Below are positions 41,210 to 48,775 of a stretch of 64,000 nt of DNA, piece after piece. Position numbers and translations under genes: made by a program. Where the stretch lies: positions 1 to 64,000 of the forward strand of contig NZ_AUWR01000071.1 in assembly GCF_000455125.1 (NCBI RefSeq), read 5' to 3'. Every line of letters starts with the position of its first letter. Within the stretch, counting starts at the first letter, position 1. The notes under the pieces are model-generated. The model did not search any database and was not told the origin of the DNA. It worked only from the letters and a program-made list of their open reading frames with translations. This DNA comes from Mycobacterium sp. UM_WGJ (GTDB taxonomy: Bacteria > Actinomycetota > Actinomycetes > Mycobacteriales > Mycobacteriaceae).

Positions 41210-41871
41210 GCTGGACCCGCGACGAGATGGCCGCGCGAGCGGCCCGGGAACTGCACGACGGCGACTACGTCAACCTGGGCATCGGCCTGCCCACCCTGAT
41301 TCCCGGTCACCTGCCCGACGACTCCAGCATCACGCTGCACGCCGAGAACGGCATCCTCGGCGTCGGGCCTTTCCCCTACGACCATGAAGTCGACCCGGAC
41401 CTGATCAACGCCGGAAAGCAGACCGTCACGGTGTTGCCCGGGGCAGCGTATTTCGACTCCGCGACCAGCTTCGCGATGATCCGCGGTGGCCATGTCGATG
41501 TGGCCGTGCTGGGCGGCATGCAGGTGGCGGCCAACGGTGACCTGGCCAACTGGATGGTGCCGGGGGCCATGGTCAAGGGCATGGGCGGTGCCATGGATCT
41601 GGTCAGCGGCGTGCGCCGGGTGATCGTCCTGATGGATCACACCACCAAGGCCGGTGCCGCCAAACTGGTCGCCGCCTGCGATCTGCCGCTGACCGGACGC
41701 GGTGTGGTCAGCCGGGTGATCACCGACCTCGGGGTGCTCGATGTCGCCGGCGACCGGTTCGCCTTGGTGGAGCTGGCGCCCGGGGTCGGTTATGACGAGG
41801 TGGTCGCGAAAACCGCGGCACCGGTGCTTGATCGACGGGCAGTTGGGCAACCGGCCGGCGTAGTAGGTTGA
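41206..41871 (+). CDS. pcaJ: 3-oxoadipate (3-oxoacid) CoA-transferase subunit B
   Basis: A 221-residue beta subunit. [16 protein letters not shown] and [13 protein letters not shown] contain the catalytic glutamate (Glu of AENG, near residue 46) that forms the enzyme-CoA thioester. [27 protein letters not shown] and [12 protein letters not shown] are typical. ATG at 41206 overlaps the alpha-subunit stop. The product, beta-ketoadipyl-CoA, would be cleaved by thiolase PcaF, whose gene is not in this window. Confidence 0.9.
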   Translation: MSWTRDEMAARAARELHDGDYVNLGIGLPTLIPGHLPDDSSITLHAENGILGVGPFPYDHEVDPDLINAGKQTVTVLPGAAYFDSATSFAMIRGGHVDVAVLGGMQVAANGDLANWMVPGAMVKGMGGAMDLVSGVRRVIVLMDHTTKAGAAKLVAACDLPLTGRGVVSRVITDLGVLDVAGDRFALVELAPGVGYDEVVAKTAAPVLDRRAVGQPAGVVG

Positions 41872-41942
41872 GCGCACGGCGCCAGGCGTCGATCTGGACG
41901 CGTCGGGGTTGCTCGAAGCTGGATTCAGCGGCGCAATGCCAC

Positions 41943-41993
41943 GGCAGCTTCGCGGTGACCTACAACTTCGTCCTCGACCCGGTGCAGGACTGA
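41943..41993 (+). pseudogene. Possible 3' scrap of a catechol 1,2-dioxygenase gene (catA)
   Basis: Immediately before catC a frame ends GSFAVTYNFVLDPVQD and stop at 41991-41993. The YNFVLDP ending resembles the last beta strand of intradiol dioxygenases such as CatA, which often precedes catC. Upstream in this frame nothing resembles CatA, so only a fragment of about 12-16 codons would remain. The 129-bp gap between pcaJ and catC holds nothing else I recognise. Confidence 0.35.
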
Positions 41994-42000
41994 GGCCGCC

Positions 42001-42291
42001 ATGCTGTTTCACGTACGGATGGATGTGCGCATCCCGCACGACCTCGACCCGCAGGTCCGTGCCGAGATTGTGGCCAGCGAAAAGGCGTACTCCCAGGATC
42101 TGCAGCGGTCCGGCAAGTGGCCGCACATCTGGCGGATCGTCGGCGAGTACTCGAACATCTCGATCTTCGATGTCGCGTCGAATGACGAACTGCACCAGAT
42201 ACTTTCCGGGCTCCCATTGTTCGCCTACATGGATATCCGGGTGACCCCGCTGGCCGGCCATCCCAGTGACGTCAAGGCGCTCACCCGCTAG
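42001..42291 (+). CDS. catC: Muconolactone delta-isomerase
   Basis: A 96-residue CatC, converting muconolactone to beta-ketoadipate enol-lactone, the substrate of PcaD. MLFHVRMDVRIPHDLDP, EKAYSQDLQRSGKWPHIWRIVGEY and LPLFAYMDIRVTPLAGHPS match the family along its whole length, including the central Glu-Lys pair. Catechol-branch specific, so the cluster served catechol rather than protocatechuate breakdown. The catA and catB genes expected upstream are missing. Confidence 0.93.
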   Translation: MLFHVRMDVRIPHDLDPQVRAEIVASEKAYSQDLQRSGKWPHIWRIVGEYSNISIFDVASNDELHQILSGLPLFAYMDIRVTPLAGHPSDVKALTR

Positions 42292-42332
42292 CCGGTGGAC
42301 GCGACTATGGCCGCTTTGGCCTATCGTGGCGA

Positions 42333-42347
42333 GCTTACGACGTAAAC
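42333..42347. promoter_or_regulatory. Operator copy 1: GCTTACGACGTAAAC upstream of the TetR gene
   Basis: A near-perfect form of the palindrome GTTTACGNCGTAAAC (one mismatch) 59 bp before the TetR start. Three more copies follow within 1.3 kb. Autoregulation by the adjacent TetR protein is the simplest explanation. Confidence 0.7.
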
Positions 42348-42405
42348 TCGTGGTCGGTGCGCGAAGCGGATCGCAGGTGGCCGCTGGAGTCGGGCCGTCG
42401 ATGCG

Positions 42406-43167
42406 GTGAAAAGGGTGATCTGGGTGGATGCCGGCGATCGCGGTGCGCAGCGGCCGGTGCACGCCGAGGGGGCCGACATCGGCGACGGTCTGCGGCCGTC
42501 GCACCTGAGCCGTGACGCGATCCTGGAAATGGCCATCGACTTCATCGACCGGCACGGACTGTCGAAGTTGACCATGCGTGGGTTGGGGGCAGCCTGCGGA
42601 GTCGAGGCGATGGCGCTGTACCGCTATGTGCACGGCCGTGGGGACCTGCTCACCGGAGTTGTCGACCATATCGTCGACCGGCTCTACGCGGATCAGCTCG
42701 CGGCGCGACGCCAGGAAGACGGCTGGCAGGACTACCTCATGCGGCTGGCGCACGGGGTACGCCAGATCGCACTCGACCATCCGGAGGTCTTTCCGCTGGT
42801 CGCCACCCAGGCCCCGGAGGCCCCGTGGGTTCGGCCACCGCTGCGCAGCCTGCGCTGGATGGAGAGCTTCCTCGACACGCTGATCACCTATGGATTCGAC
42901 GACGGCGCCGCGGTGTCCGCCTACCGTTCCTACACCACGTTCCTGATCGGTCATCTGCTGTTGGAAGTGTCGGCACGCGGCGCTGAACTGCACCCCGACG
43001 AGGTGCTTCTCGATGACAGGGGCGCGCGGTCCGGGCGCGACCTTACCGACTACCCGCACCTGCTACGCCTGCAGCCGATGTTGTCGCAGGACCGCAGCAC
43101 CGCGGAGTTCGAGGAGGCGCTGGAGGCCATCCTGGACCGGCTCGAGCTGCTGATCGCCCGGCGCTGA
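42406..43167 (+). CDS. TetR-family transcriptional regulator
   Basis: A 253-residue TetR regulator with a tetracycline-repressor-type C-terminal ligand domain. The HTH is LSRDAILEMAIDFIDRHG, then MRGLGAACGVEAMALYRYV at about residues 62-80, where TetR has [23 protein letters not shown]-like sequence. An N-terminal extension of about 30 residues precedes the domain; GTG at 42406 is used but a later start is possible. Palindromes GTTTACGNCGTAAAC lie upstream of this gene, the CsbD gene and the STAS gene, so all three are likely under its control. The ligand is unknown. Confidence 0.88.
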   Translation: MKRVIWVDAGDRGAQRPVHAEGADIGDGLRPSHLSRDAILEMAIDFIDRHGLSKLTMRGLGAACGVEAMALYRYVHGRGDLLTGVVDHIVDRLYADQLAARRQEDGWQDYLMRLAHGVRQIALDHPEVFPLVATQAPEAPWVRPPLRSLRWMESFLDTLITYGFDDGAAVSAYRSYTTFLIGHLLLEVSARGAELHPDEVLLDDRGARSGRDLTDYPHLLRLQPMLSQDRSTAEFEEALEAILDRLELLIARR

Positions 43168-43190
43168 AGCGATCGGGCCACCCGATGAGG

Positions 43191-43205
43191 GTTTACGTCG
43201 TAAAC
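43191..43205. promoter_or_regulatory. Operator copy 2: perfect GTTTACGTCGTAAAC upstream of csbD-like gene
   Basis: A perfect palindrome with 7-bp arms, 49 bp before the CsbD-like ATG. It shares all arm bases with copy 4 and differs by one from copies 1 and 3. Confidence 0.75.
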
Positions 43206-43254
43206 ATGGTGGGTATCCCTTCTGTCGCAACGCCACATGAGGGAGGAGTTCACG

Positions 43255-43428
43255 ATGGGATTGGCAGACAAAGCCAAACATGCCGCGGAGGACGTCGCGG
43301 GCAAGGCCAAAGAGGCCGCCGGCAAGGTCACCGGCAATGACGACCTCAGGAACGAGGGCAAGGCTGACCAGGGCAAGTCCAGCCTGAAGAAGGCCGGTGA
43401 GAACATCAAGGACGCCTTCAAGGACTAA
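43255..43428 (+). CDS. CsbD-like (UPF0337) stress protein
   Basis: A 57-residue highly charged, Ala/Lys-rich protein: MGLADKAKHAAEDVAGKAKE, then KVTGNDDLRNEGKADQGKSS, the CsbD motif. Homologues are general-stress proteins of unknown mechanism, in Bacillus under sigma-B. GGGAGGAG precedes the ATG at 43255. The perfect operator upstream places it in the adjacent TetR regulon. A GC-rich hairpin follows 10 bp after the stop. Confidence 0.9.
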   Translation: MGLADKAKHAAEDVAGKAKEAAGKVTGNDDLRNEGKADQGKSSLKKAGENIKDAFKD

Positions 43429-43438
43429 CAAGCGAGAA

Positions 43439-43476
43439 CACCGCCCCGTGCGCCGATTACGGCGTGCGGGGCGGTG
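43439..43476 (+). terminator. GC-rich hairpin after the CsbD-like gene
   Basis: CACCGCCCCG at 43439-43448 pairs with CGGGGCGGTG at 43467-43476; the stem continues inward with a 2-bp mismatch. It starts 10 bp past the stop. There is no U-run. Confidence 0.6.
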
Positions 43477-43547
43477 GCGTGTCCGGGGGGTGGAGCGGGT
43501 TGCAGCGGGGGGACGGCAACGCGGTCTAGGGAGCCCCCCGCAGACAG

Positions 43548-43609
43548 GTTTACAACGTAAACAATCCGGCGTAGCTTCAATTCCATGCTGTTCGGTTTAC
43601 GCCGTAAAC
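43548..43609. promoter_or_regulatory. Operator copies 3 and 4 upstream of the STAS gene
   Basis: GTTTACAACGTAAAC at 43548-43562 (one mismatch) and a perfect GTTTACGCCGTAAAC at 43595-43609, centres 47 bp apart. The second lies inside a longer alternative frame of the STAS gene, which argues for the downstream start at 43657. Confidence 0.7.
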
Positions 43610-43656
43610 TCAGCCGCTGCGCTGGTTGGCGCCGCAACGGTGCCGGGCCGGAGCGG

Positions 43657-44130
43657 ATGGAAGCGGTTCCGGTCGCCGCGATGGCCGTCGGTGGCGTCGT
43701 CGGCGAGACGTGCGTCGGCGAGGCGTTCGTCGCGCCGGAGGTTCCTGCGGAAGAAGAGCTGCATGTCCTGGTGGAGCGGCGCGGCTCAGCGCTGCTGGTT
43801 CACGCGGGTGGCAGTGTCGACGCGTCCAACATCGCCGTCTGGCGTCGCCTGGTCGGCGAGGCCGCGGAGGTGGCAACAGCTCCCGGGCCGCTGATCATCG
43901 ATACCAGCGCCCTCGAATTCATGGGAATCTGCGCGTTCGCGGTGCTGGTTGAAGAGTCGGCCAGCTGCCGTCGGCGCGGCATCCGGCTCTGCCTTGTCAG
44001 CGACCAGCACATCACCGCCCGGGTGGTGGACGCCGCGGGTATCGACGCCGAATTGTCGTTCGCCGCGACCGTCGACGATGCGCTCGGGAACGCACCGCGC
44101 GACGATCCCGGTTCGGTTCTGGACCGTTGA
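43657..44130 (+). CDS. STAS-domain (anti-sigma antagonist-like) protein
   Basis: A 157-residue protein whose C-terminal 110 residues form a STAS domain: VLVERRGSALLVHAGGSVDASN, then LIIDTSALEFMGICAFAVLVEE and GIRLCLVSDQHITARVVDAAGI. Where SpoIIAA-type antagonists have DSSG with the phosphorylated Ser, this protein has MGIC, so regulation by an anti-sigma kinase may be altered. ATG at 43657 with GGAG close upstream is preferred, because the longer frame from 43585 would place the operator within coding sequence. No cognate anti-sigma gene is adjacent. Confidence 0.8.
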   Translation: MEAVPVAAMAVGGVVGETCVGEAFVAPEVPAEEELHVLVERRGSALLVHAGGSVDASNIAVWRRLVGEAAEVATAPGPLIIDTSALEFMGICAFAVLVEESASCRRRGIRLCLVSDQHITARVVDAAGIDAELSFAATVDDALGNAPRDDPGSVLDR

Positions 44131-44148
44131 ACGCCGGCAACCGCGGGG

Positions 44149-44646
44149 TCAGCGGGCCTGGATGTCCGCGGTGATCGCCCCCGTCAACCGGACAAGATCC
44201 GCAGGTGCCACCGCCACGTCCAAGCCGCGTTGCCCCGCGCTGCACAGCACCCGGTCAAAGCCCAGTGCAGAGGCATCCACCACGGTCGGCAAAGCTTTGC
44301 GCTGCCCGAGCGGCGAGATCCCGCCCAGCACGTAACCGGTCGCTCGTTGTGCCGCCGCCGGGTCGGCCATTGCGGCCTTGGGCGCCCCGAGTGCGGCGGC
44401 GACCGCCTTCAACGACAGCTTGGCCGGCACCGGCAGGACCGCGATCGCCAGTGCGGGCGGGATCGCCACCACCAGCGTCTTGAAGATCTGCTCGGGGCGC
44501 ACCCCGCCCGGTCCCTCGGCCGCGAGCTGCTCGACGGCTTCGGCTCCGAAAGCACGCTGGTCTGGCTCATGCCGGTAACGCAACACCTCGTAGGGCACCT
44601 GCGCGGCGATCAGGGCCGCTACAGCTCGGGTTGCCGCACGACTCAC
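44149..44646 (-). CDS. ybaK: Cys-tRNA(Pro) deacylase YbaK-type
   Basis: A 165-residue YbaK/ProX-domain protein that removes Cys mischarged on tRNA-Pro. EQIFKTLVV has the conserved Lys (near 56), LSLKAVAAALG and ATGYVLGGISPLGQRKALPTVVD (Gly-rich GGISP and LG motif) are diagnostic. In M. tuberculosis the equivalent sequence (Rv3224A/B) appears as two short genes; here the frame is intact. It is divergent from sigH. Start GTG at 44646. Confidence 0.92.
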   Translation of the reverse strand: MSRAATRAVAALIAAQVPYEVLRYRHEPDQRAFGAEAVEQLAAEGPGGVRPEQIFKTLVVAIPPALAIAVLPVPAKLSLKAVAAALGAPKAAMADPAAAQRATGYVLGGISPLGQRKALPTVVDASALGFDRVLCSAGQRGLDVAVAPADLVRLTGAITADIQAR

Positions 44647-44663
44647 CGCGCCAGGATACGGCC

Positions 44664-44691
44664 GGGAAATAGTGCCATGGCCAACGCTGTT
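44664..44691 (+). promoter_or_regulatory. Candidate SigH-dependent autoregulatory promoter
   Basis: GGGAAAT at 44664-44670 and GTT at 44689-44691 resemble the SigH -35 (GGAA) and -10 (GTT) elements, 20 bases between GGAA and GTT. It lies about 70 bp before the sigH start. SigH autoregulation is established in M. tuberculosis; the match here is by eye. Confidence 0.45.
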
Positions 44692-44762
44692 GACTAAGCC
44701 AGTTGGTGTGGTCGCTGCGCCAAGTCGTCGATCACGGCCCTAGGATCGGAAAGGAGTCGCCG

Positions 44763-45518
44763 ATGTCAACGGCGATCGGTCTGCTGGAACGCGAGCTATC
44801 GGCTGGGCTGGTTGTGGGCACCGCGACAGAAGGGGCAGCGACGATACAGATGGCTGACGGCGAGAGTGCGTCCGGTACCGGGACCGAGGCTTCGACCGAA
44901 GCCAAGGCGCCGGTACGTTCCGATGAGACCGACGCGCAGCTGACCGCTCGGTTCGAACGCGATGCGATCCCCATGCTCGATCAGCTCTACGGCGGCGCGC
45001 TGCGCATGACGCGCAATCCTGCCGATGCCGAGGACCTGCTGCAGGAGACCATGGTCAAGGCCTATGCCGGGTTCCGCTCCTTTCGAGAGGGCACCAACCT
45101 CAAGGCGTGGCTCTACCGCATCCTGACCAACACCTACATCAACAGCTACCGCAAGAAGCAACGCTCACCGGCGGAGTACCCGACCGACGAGATCACCGAC
45201 TGGCAGCTGGCGGCCACCGCCGAACACTCTTCGACGGGGCTGCGCTCAGCGGAGGTAGAGGCTCTGGAGTCGCTGCCTGACACCGAGATCAAAGAGGCGC
45301 TGCAGCAGCTTCCCGAAGAATTCCGGATGGCGGTGTACTACGCCGACGTCGAAGGATTCCCGTACAAGGAGATCGCTGAGATCATGGATACGCCGATCGG
45401 CACGGTGATGTCGCGTTTGCACCGCGGCAGGCGACAGTTGCGCAGTCTGCTGGCCGACGTAGCCCGCGATCGTGGATTCATTCGCGACGGCCAGACTTCC
45501 GAGGAGGTGTCGTCGTGA
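44763..45518 (+). CDS. sigH: ECF sigma factor SigH
   Basis: A 251-residue ECF sigma factor for heat and thiol-oxidative stress (Rv3223c homologue, 216 aa). Region 2 has [22 protein letters not shown]-like sequence, [20 protein letters not shown]; region 4 has [23 protein letters not shown]-like and [15 protein letters not shown]. The ATG at 44763 has AAAGGAG six bases upstream and adds about 35-45 N-terminal residues compared with M. tuberculosis. An internal ATG at 44850 (MADGESASG) corresponds more closely to that shorter start, so two isoforms are possible. It overlaps rshA as GTGA. A SigH-like promoter is upstream. Confidence 0.93.
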   Translation: MSTAIGLLERELSAGLVVGTATEGAATIQMADGESASGTGTEASTEAKAPVRSDETDAQLTARFERDAIPMLDQLYGGALRMTRNPADAEDLLQETMVKAYAGFRSFREGTNLKAWLYRILTNTYINSYRKKQRSPAEYPTDEITDWQLAATAEHSSTGLRSAEVEALESLPDTEIKEALQQLPEEFRMAVYYADVEGFPYKEIAEIMDTPIGTVMSRLHRGRRQLRSLLADVARDRGFIRDGQTSEEVSS

Positions 45519-45814
45519 CCGAACACTCGCGGGACTGCAACACGCCGCCGGCTGACGGCGGGTCCCATGCCAACTGTTCGGAGGTGATCGCCGAAGTATG
45601 GACCCTGCTCGACGGCGAATGCACGGCGGAGACCAGGGCCAAACTGCGCCAGCACCTTGAGGAATGCCCCGGCTGCCTGCGGCACTACGGGGTCGAGGAA
45701 CGGATCAAGACGCTGATCGCCCGCAAATGCAGTGGCGACAAGGCCCCGCGGCGTCTCTACGAACGGGTGCGGCTGGAGATCAGCCGGACCACGATCATCC
45801 ACCGCGAGGGCTGA
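45515..45814 (+). CDS. rshA: Redox-sensing zinc anti-sigma factor RshA
   Basis: A 99-residue ZAS-family anti-sigma factor holding SigH inactive until disulfide stress. The HxxxCxxC zinc/thiol switch is H47-x3-C51-x2-C54 ([10 protein letters not shown]); additional Cys at 8, 21, 36 and near 70. GTG at 45515 overlaps the sigH stop, so the two are made together. Length matches RshA of M. tuberculosis (Rv3221A). Confidence 0.93.
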   Translation: MTEHSRDCNTPPADGGSHANCSEVIAEVWTLLDGECTAETRAKLRQHLEECPGCLRHYGVEERIKTLIARKCSGDKAPRRLYERVRLEISRTTIIHREG

Positions 45815-45912
45815 TCCGGGCGGCTGCCATGGCGCCGGAGGCGATCGCACGCGCGCGGCGGCGCCGGGCGAAGCGGGTCGCCGCTATGGCTTCGAGATGG
45901 CCGATAACTGCA

Positions 45913-45939
45913 GCAAGCCCGGCCTGAGGCCGGGCTTGC
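45913..45939. terminator. Perfect 12-bp stem-loop between rshA and bL37 genes
   Basis: GCAAGCCCGGCC at 45913-45924 pairs perfectly with 45928-45939 around a TGA loop. It lies between the convergent rshA and bL37 genes and can serve both. Confidence 0.8.
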
Positions 45940-45972
45940 GGTCAGCTGTGCTGGCGAGCTTGAACCAACGCG

Positions 45973-46047
45973 CTAGGCGTTGGGTCGCTTGCCGTGGTTG
46001 GCTTTGCTGTGCTTGCGATCGCGCTTCTTGCGGCCACGTTTTGCCAT
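45973..46047 (-). CDS. Ribosomal protein bL37 (24 aa)
   Basis: A 24-codon gene. Reading leftward from ATG at 46047 it encodes MAKRGRKKRDRKHSKANHGK and four more residues (RPNA), then TAG. This is the very basic small protein found as bL37 in the large subunit of mycobacterial ribosomes. A full AGGAGGGC ribosome site stands 5 bp upstream. Followed by a strong stem-loop 33 bp after the stop. It is too short for most gene finders and is often missed. Confidence 0.93.
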   Translation of the reverse strand: MAKRGRKKRDRKHSKANHGKRPNA

Positions 46048-46214
46048 GATTGGCCCTCCTAGCAGGTATTCCGGCTGACAAGTGTCTCACACGACCAGGT
46101 CTGGCGATAATCGCGCGGATGACCGGTCTGTCGTGGCAGCGCAACGCTGACGACATAGCCGTCGGCCGCGGCCGGCCGTCGGGCGAATCCGACGACCGGC
46201 TCACCGTCTCAGGA

Positions 46215-46712
46215 TCAGTGCACCGAGAAGTTCCGAGCGCCCGCCAGTGTCTGCGGCACCAGGGCCGGAGGTGTCGCCGGAGCGGGCGGGGTCTCCAGTG
46301 CAGGCCCCGCGGACATGGGCGCCCCAGGCGGCGTCAGAGTGCTCACGTCGGTGGGCATGATCGACCCCACGCCGGGGACCACGCGGTTGAGCATGCCGTT
46401 CAACGCCTGCAGGAAGGAGTTCGCGGCGTTCACGCCGGCTGAGGAGCCTCCGACGGCAGAGCCGGGCATGCCCAGTGGGCTGGGGGCGCCCAGTGCACCT
46501 GGTACGCCCAGTGCGCCGGGCACGCCGAGCGGGCTGGGGGTGCCGAGGGGAGTCGGGGTGCCGAGGGGGGTCGGAATCGGCATGGGGTCATCAACCAGGG
46601 CCGGGGCGGCTTTGGCGGACGCGACACCGAATCCCAATGTGGCCAGCGTCATGGCGCCGGCGCAGATCAGTGTCAGCCGCACTCGCGGCTGGGCAAGACG
46701 GTTTACAGACAA
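46215..46712 (-). CDS. Secreted Pro/Leu/Gly-repeat protein
   Basis: A 165-residue exported protein. TTG at 46712 is chosen because AGGAG lies 7 bp upstream and gives MSVNRLAQPRVRLTLICAGA, a clean signal peptide cleaved near ASAKA-AP (about 36). GTG at 46754 has no ribosome site. The mature N-terminus is a repeat of PLGTPTPLGTPSPLGVPGAL type (about 45-75) encoded by near-identical 12-18-bp DNA units; a helical SAGVNAANSFLQALNGMLN segment and a Pro-rich tail follow. It recalls repeat surface proteins such as Erp but is not recognisably homologous. Function unknown. Confidence 0.75.
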   Translation of the reverse strand: MSVNRLAQPRVRLTLICAGAMTLATLGFGVASAKAAPALVDDPMPIPTPLGTPTPLGTPSPLGVPGALGVPGALGAPSPLGMPGSAVGGSSAGVNAANSFLQALNGMLNRVVPGVGSIMPTDVSTLTPPGAPMSAGPALETPPAPATPPALVPQTLAGARNFSVH

Positions 46713-46975
46713 CGCGCTACTCCTCAAGTTCGGTGTCGACTTGTGCCGCGTCACGGCGATTTCGTCACGCGTTCAAAACACTCGAGTAACGGTGCTATGC
46801 AATTGTCACAGGAGAAACACGACACGATCACGGATCGAACTCTCTATGTCCTCTTAATTATCTTGGAGTTCGCTTACCCGAGCCGCCCTGCCCGATGCCG
46901 TGAGGGGGTTGTGGTTCGATAGGGCCTAGCTTTTTGATGTACGCAATCGTTGACTGGGTGATGAACGAGGTGAAG

Positions 46976-47191
46976 ATGGCCGAGGACGTTCGCGCGGAGA
47001 TCGTGGCCAGCGTGCTCGAGGTCGTGGTCCACGAGGGCGACCAGATCAACGAGGGCGACACCGTGGTGCTGCTGGAGTCGATGAAGATGGAGATCCCGGT
47101 GCTGGCCGAGACCGCGGGCACCATCAGCAAGGTGGCCGTGCAGGTCGGTGACGTGATTCAGGCCGGCGATCTGATCGCCGTGATCAGCTGA
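46976..47191 (+). CDS. Biotinyl/lipoyl-attachment protein TB7.3-type
   Basis: A 71-residue biotinyl domain, closely like Rv3221c (TB7.3, 71 aa). The biotin-accepting Lys is K37 in LLESMKMEIP. VLEVVVHEGDQINEGDTVVL and VQVGDVIQAGDLIAVIS complete the hammerhead fold. As a free biotin carrier it could work with acyl-CoA carboxylase; the partner is not established. The first 14 codons of a longer frame (from 46934) are excluded on the basis of homologue length. It lies 32 bp before pdtaS. Confidence 0.92.
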   Translation: MAEDVRAEIVASVLEVVVHEGDQINEGDTVVLLESMKMEIPVLAETAGTISKVAVQVGDVIQAGDLIAVIS

Positions 47192-47223
47192 TCGCTGCCG
47201 CTGTGACCGGCGCGAGCTAGCCG

Positions 47224-48711
47224 ATGTCGACCCTCGGTGATCTGCTCGCCGAACACACCGTTCTGCCCGGCAGTGCGGTGGACCACCTGCATGCGGTGGT
47301 CGGGGAGTGGCAGCTGCTGGCGGACCTGTCGTTCGCCGACTACCTGATGTGGGTGCGCCGCGACCCCGACGCCGACGGTGCCCTGGTGTGCGTGGCGCAA
47401 TGCCGGCCCAACACCGCGCCCACCGTACTGCTGAGTGACGCCGTCGGCACCATCGTCGTGCCGGAGTGGATGCCGCTGGCGGTCGCCGCCTTCGAATCGG
47501 GCGTCATCGGTCGAGAAGGTATTGCCGGACAACGCAATATGGAAGCGGTACCGGTGCGCCACGGCGACCGGATCGTGGCCGTGCTGACCCACCAGACCGC
47601 GTTGACGGGCCGACGGGAGTCCAGCCGGCTGGAAGCGGCCTACTTGGATTGCGCGGCCGACTTGGTGCACATGATCTCCGAGGGCACCTTCCCAGACGTC
47701 GGCGACATCGCGGTGTCGCGCTCGAGTCCGCGCGTGGGAGACGGGTTCATCCGGCTGGCCGTCGACGGCACGGTCCGTTACGCCAGCCCGAATGCGGTGT
47801 CGGCCTACCACCGCATGGGCCTGGCCGCCGAACTGGCCGGCCACGACCTGGTCGCCATCACCCGGCCGCTGATCTCCGACCCATTCGAGGCTCACGAACT
47901 GGCCGAACATGTGCGTGAGTCGCTGTCCGGTGGCTCGAGCATGCGGTTCGAGGTCGACGCGGCCGGAGCGGTCGTTCTGTTGCGCACCCTGCCGCTGATC
48001 GTGCACGGCCGGCCGGCGGGGGCGGCGGTGCTGGTTCGCGACGTCACCGAGGTGAAGCGCCGCGACCGCGCGCTGCTCTCCAAGGACGCGACCATTCGAG
48101 AGATCCATCATCGAGTGAAGAACAATCTGCAGACCGTGGCGGCGCTGCTGCGCCTGCAGGCCCGCCGCACAACCAGTACCGAAGGCCGCGAGGCGCTGCT
48201 GGAGTCGGTGCGGCGGGTGTCGTCGATCGCACTGGTCCACGAAGCGCTGTCGATGTCGGTCGACGAGGTGGTGAACCTCGACAAGGTGATCGACCGCATC
48301 CTGCCGATGATGAACGACGTTGCCAGCGTGGATATCCCGATTCATGTCGCCCGGATCGGGTCGATCGGGTCGCTGGACGCCGACCGGGCTACCGCCTTGA
48401 TCATGGTGATCACCGAACTGGTGCAGAACGCGATCGAGCACGCCTTTGAGGCAGAGGCCGACCGGCGAGCGGTGACCATCCGGGCCGAACGTTCGGCGCG
48501 TTGGCTCGACGTCGTGGTCCACGACGACGGCCACGGGCTTCCCGACGGGTTCCGACTGGAGACTTCCGACCGGCTCGGCCTGCAGATCGTCAACACGCTG
48601 GTCTCGGCGGAGCTCAACGGCTCGCTGACCGCGCAAGACGCGCCGGGCGGCGGAACCGAGATGGTGCTGCGCATCCCGGTCGGCGGTCGCCGGCTCCGTC
48701 AGGCGTTGTGA
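47224..48711 (+). CDS. pdtaS: Cytosolic sensor histidine kinase PdtaS
   Basis: A 495-residue soluble kinase (Rv3220c homologue). GAF (about 5-150) and PAS (about 175-285) domains precede a HisKA_2-type kinase: REIHHRVKNNLQTVAALLRL with H295/H296, then ELVQNAIEHAF (N box), DDGHGLPDGF and GLQIVNTLV. The cognate regulator PdtaR (antitermination, ANTAR) is encoded elsewhere. In M. tuberculosis PdtaS responds to copper and NO. It ends 20 bp before a strong bidirectional terminator shared with whiB1. Confidence 0.93.
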   Translation: MSTLGDLLAEHTVLPGSAVDHLHAVVGEWQLLADLSFADYLMWVRRDPDADGALVCVAQCRPNTAPTVLLSDAVGTIVVPEWMPLAVAAFESGVIGREGIAGQRNMEAVPVRHGDRIVAVLTHQTALTGRRESSRLEAAYLDCAADLVHMISEGTFPDVGDIAVSRSSPRVGDGFIRLAVDGTVRYASPNAVSAYHRMGLAAELAGHDLVAITRPLISDPFEAHELAEHVRESLSGGSSMRFEVDAAGAVVLLRTLPLIVHGRPAGAAVLVRDVTEVKRRDRALLSKDATIREIHHRVKNNLQTVAALLRLQARRTTSTEGREALLESVRRVSSIALVHEALSMSVDEVVNLDKVIDRILPMMNDVASVDIPIHVARIGSIGSLDADRATALIMVITELVQNAIEHAFEAEADRRAVTIRAERSARWLDVVVHDDGHGLPDGFRLETSDRLGLQIVNTLVSAELNGSLTAQDAPGGGTEMVLRIPVGGRRLRQAL

Positions 48712-48730
48712 GGCAGGTCTCGACACAAAA

Positions 48731-48763
48731 CGACGCGGCCCCGACTGAGTCGGGGCCGCGTCG
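48731..48763. terminator. 16-bp perfect hairpin between pdtaS and whiB1
   Basis: CGACGCGGCCCCGACT at 48731-48746 is complementary to 48748-48763, centre one base. It lies between the convergent pdtaS and whiB1 genes; TTTG follows on the + strand. One of the strongest stem-loops in the window. Confidence 0.85.
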
Positions 48764-48775
48764 CTTTGTCTGGGG

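Noticed and set aside
41185-43059. Long minus-strand frame (624 codons) opposite pcaJ, catC and the TetR gene
   Set aside because: It spans several clearly real + strand genes plus their gaps and contains no recognisable domain.
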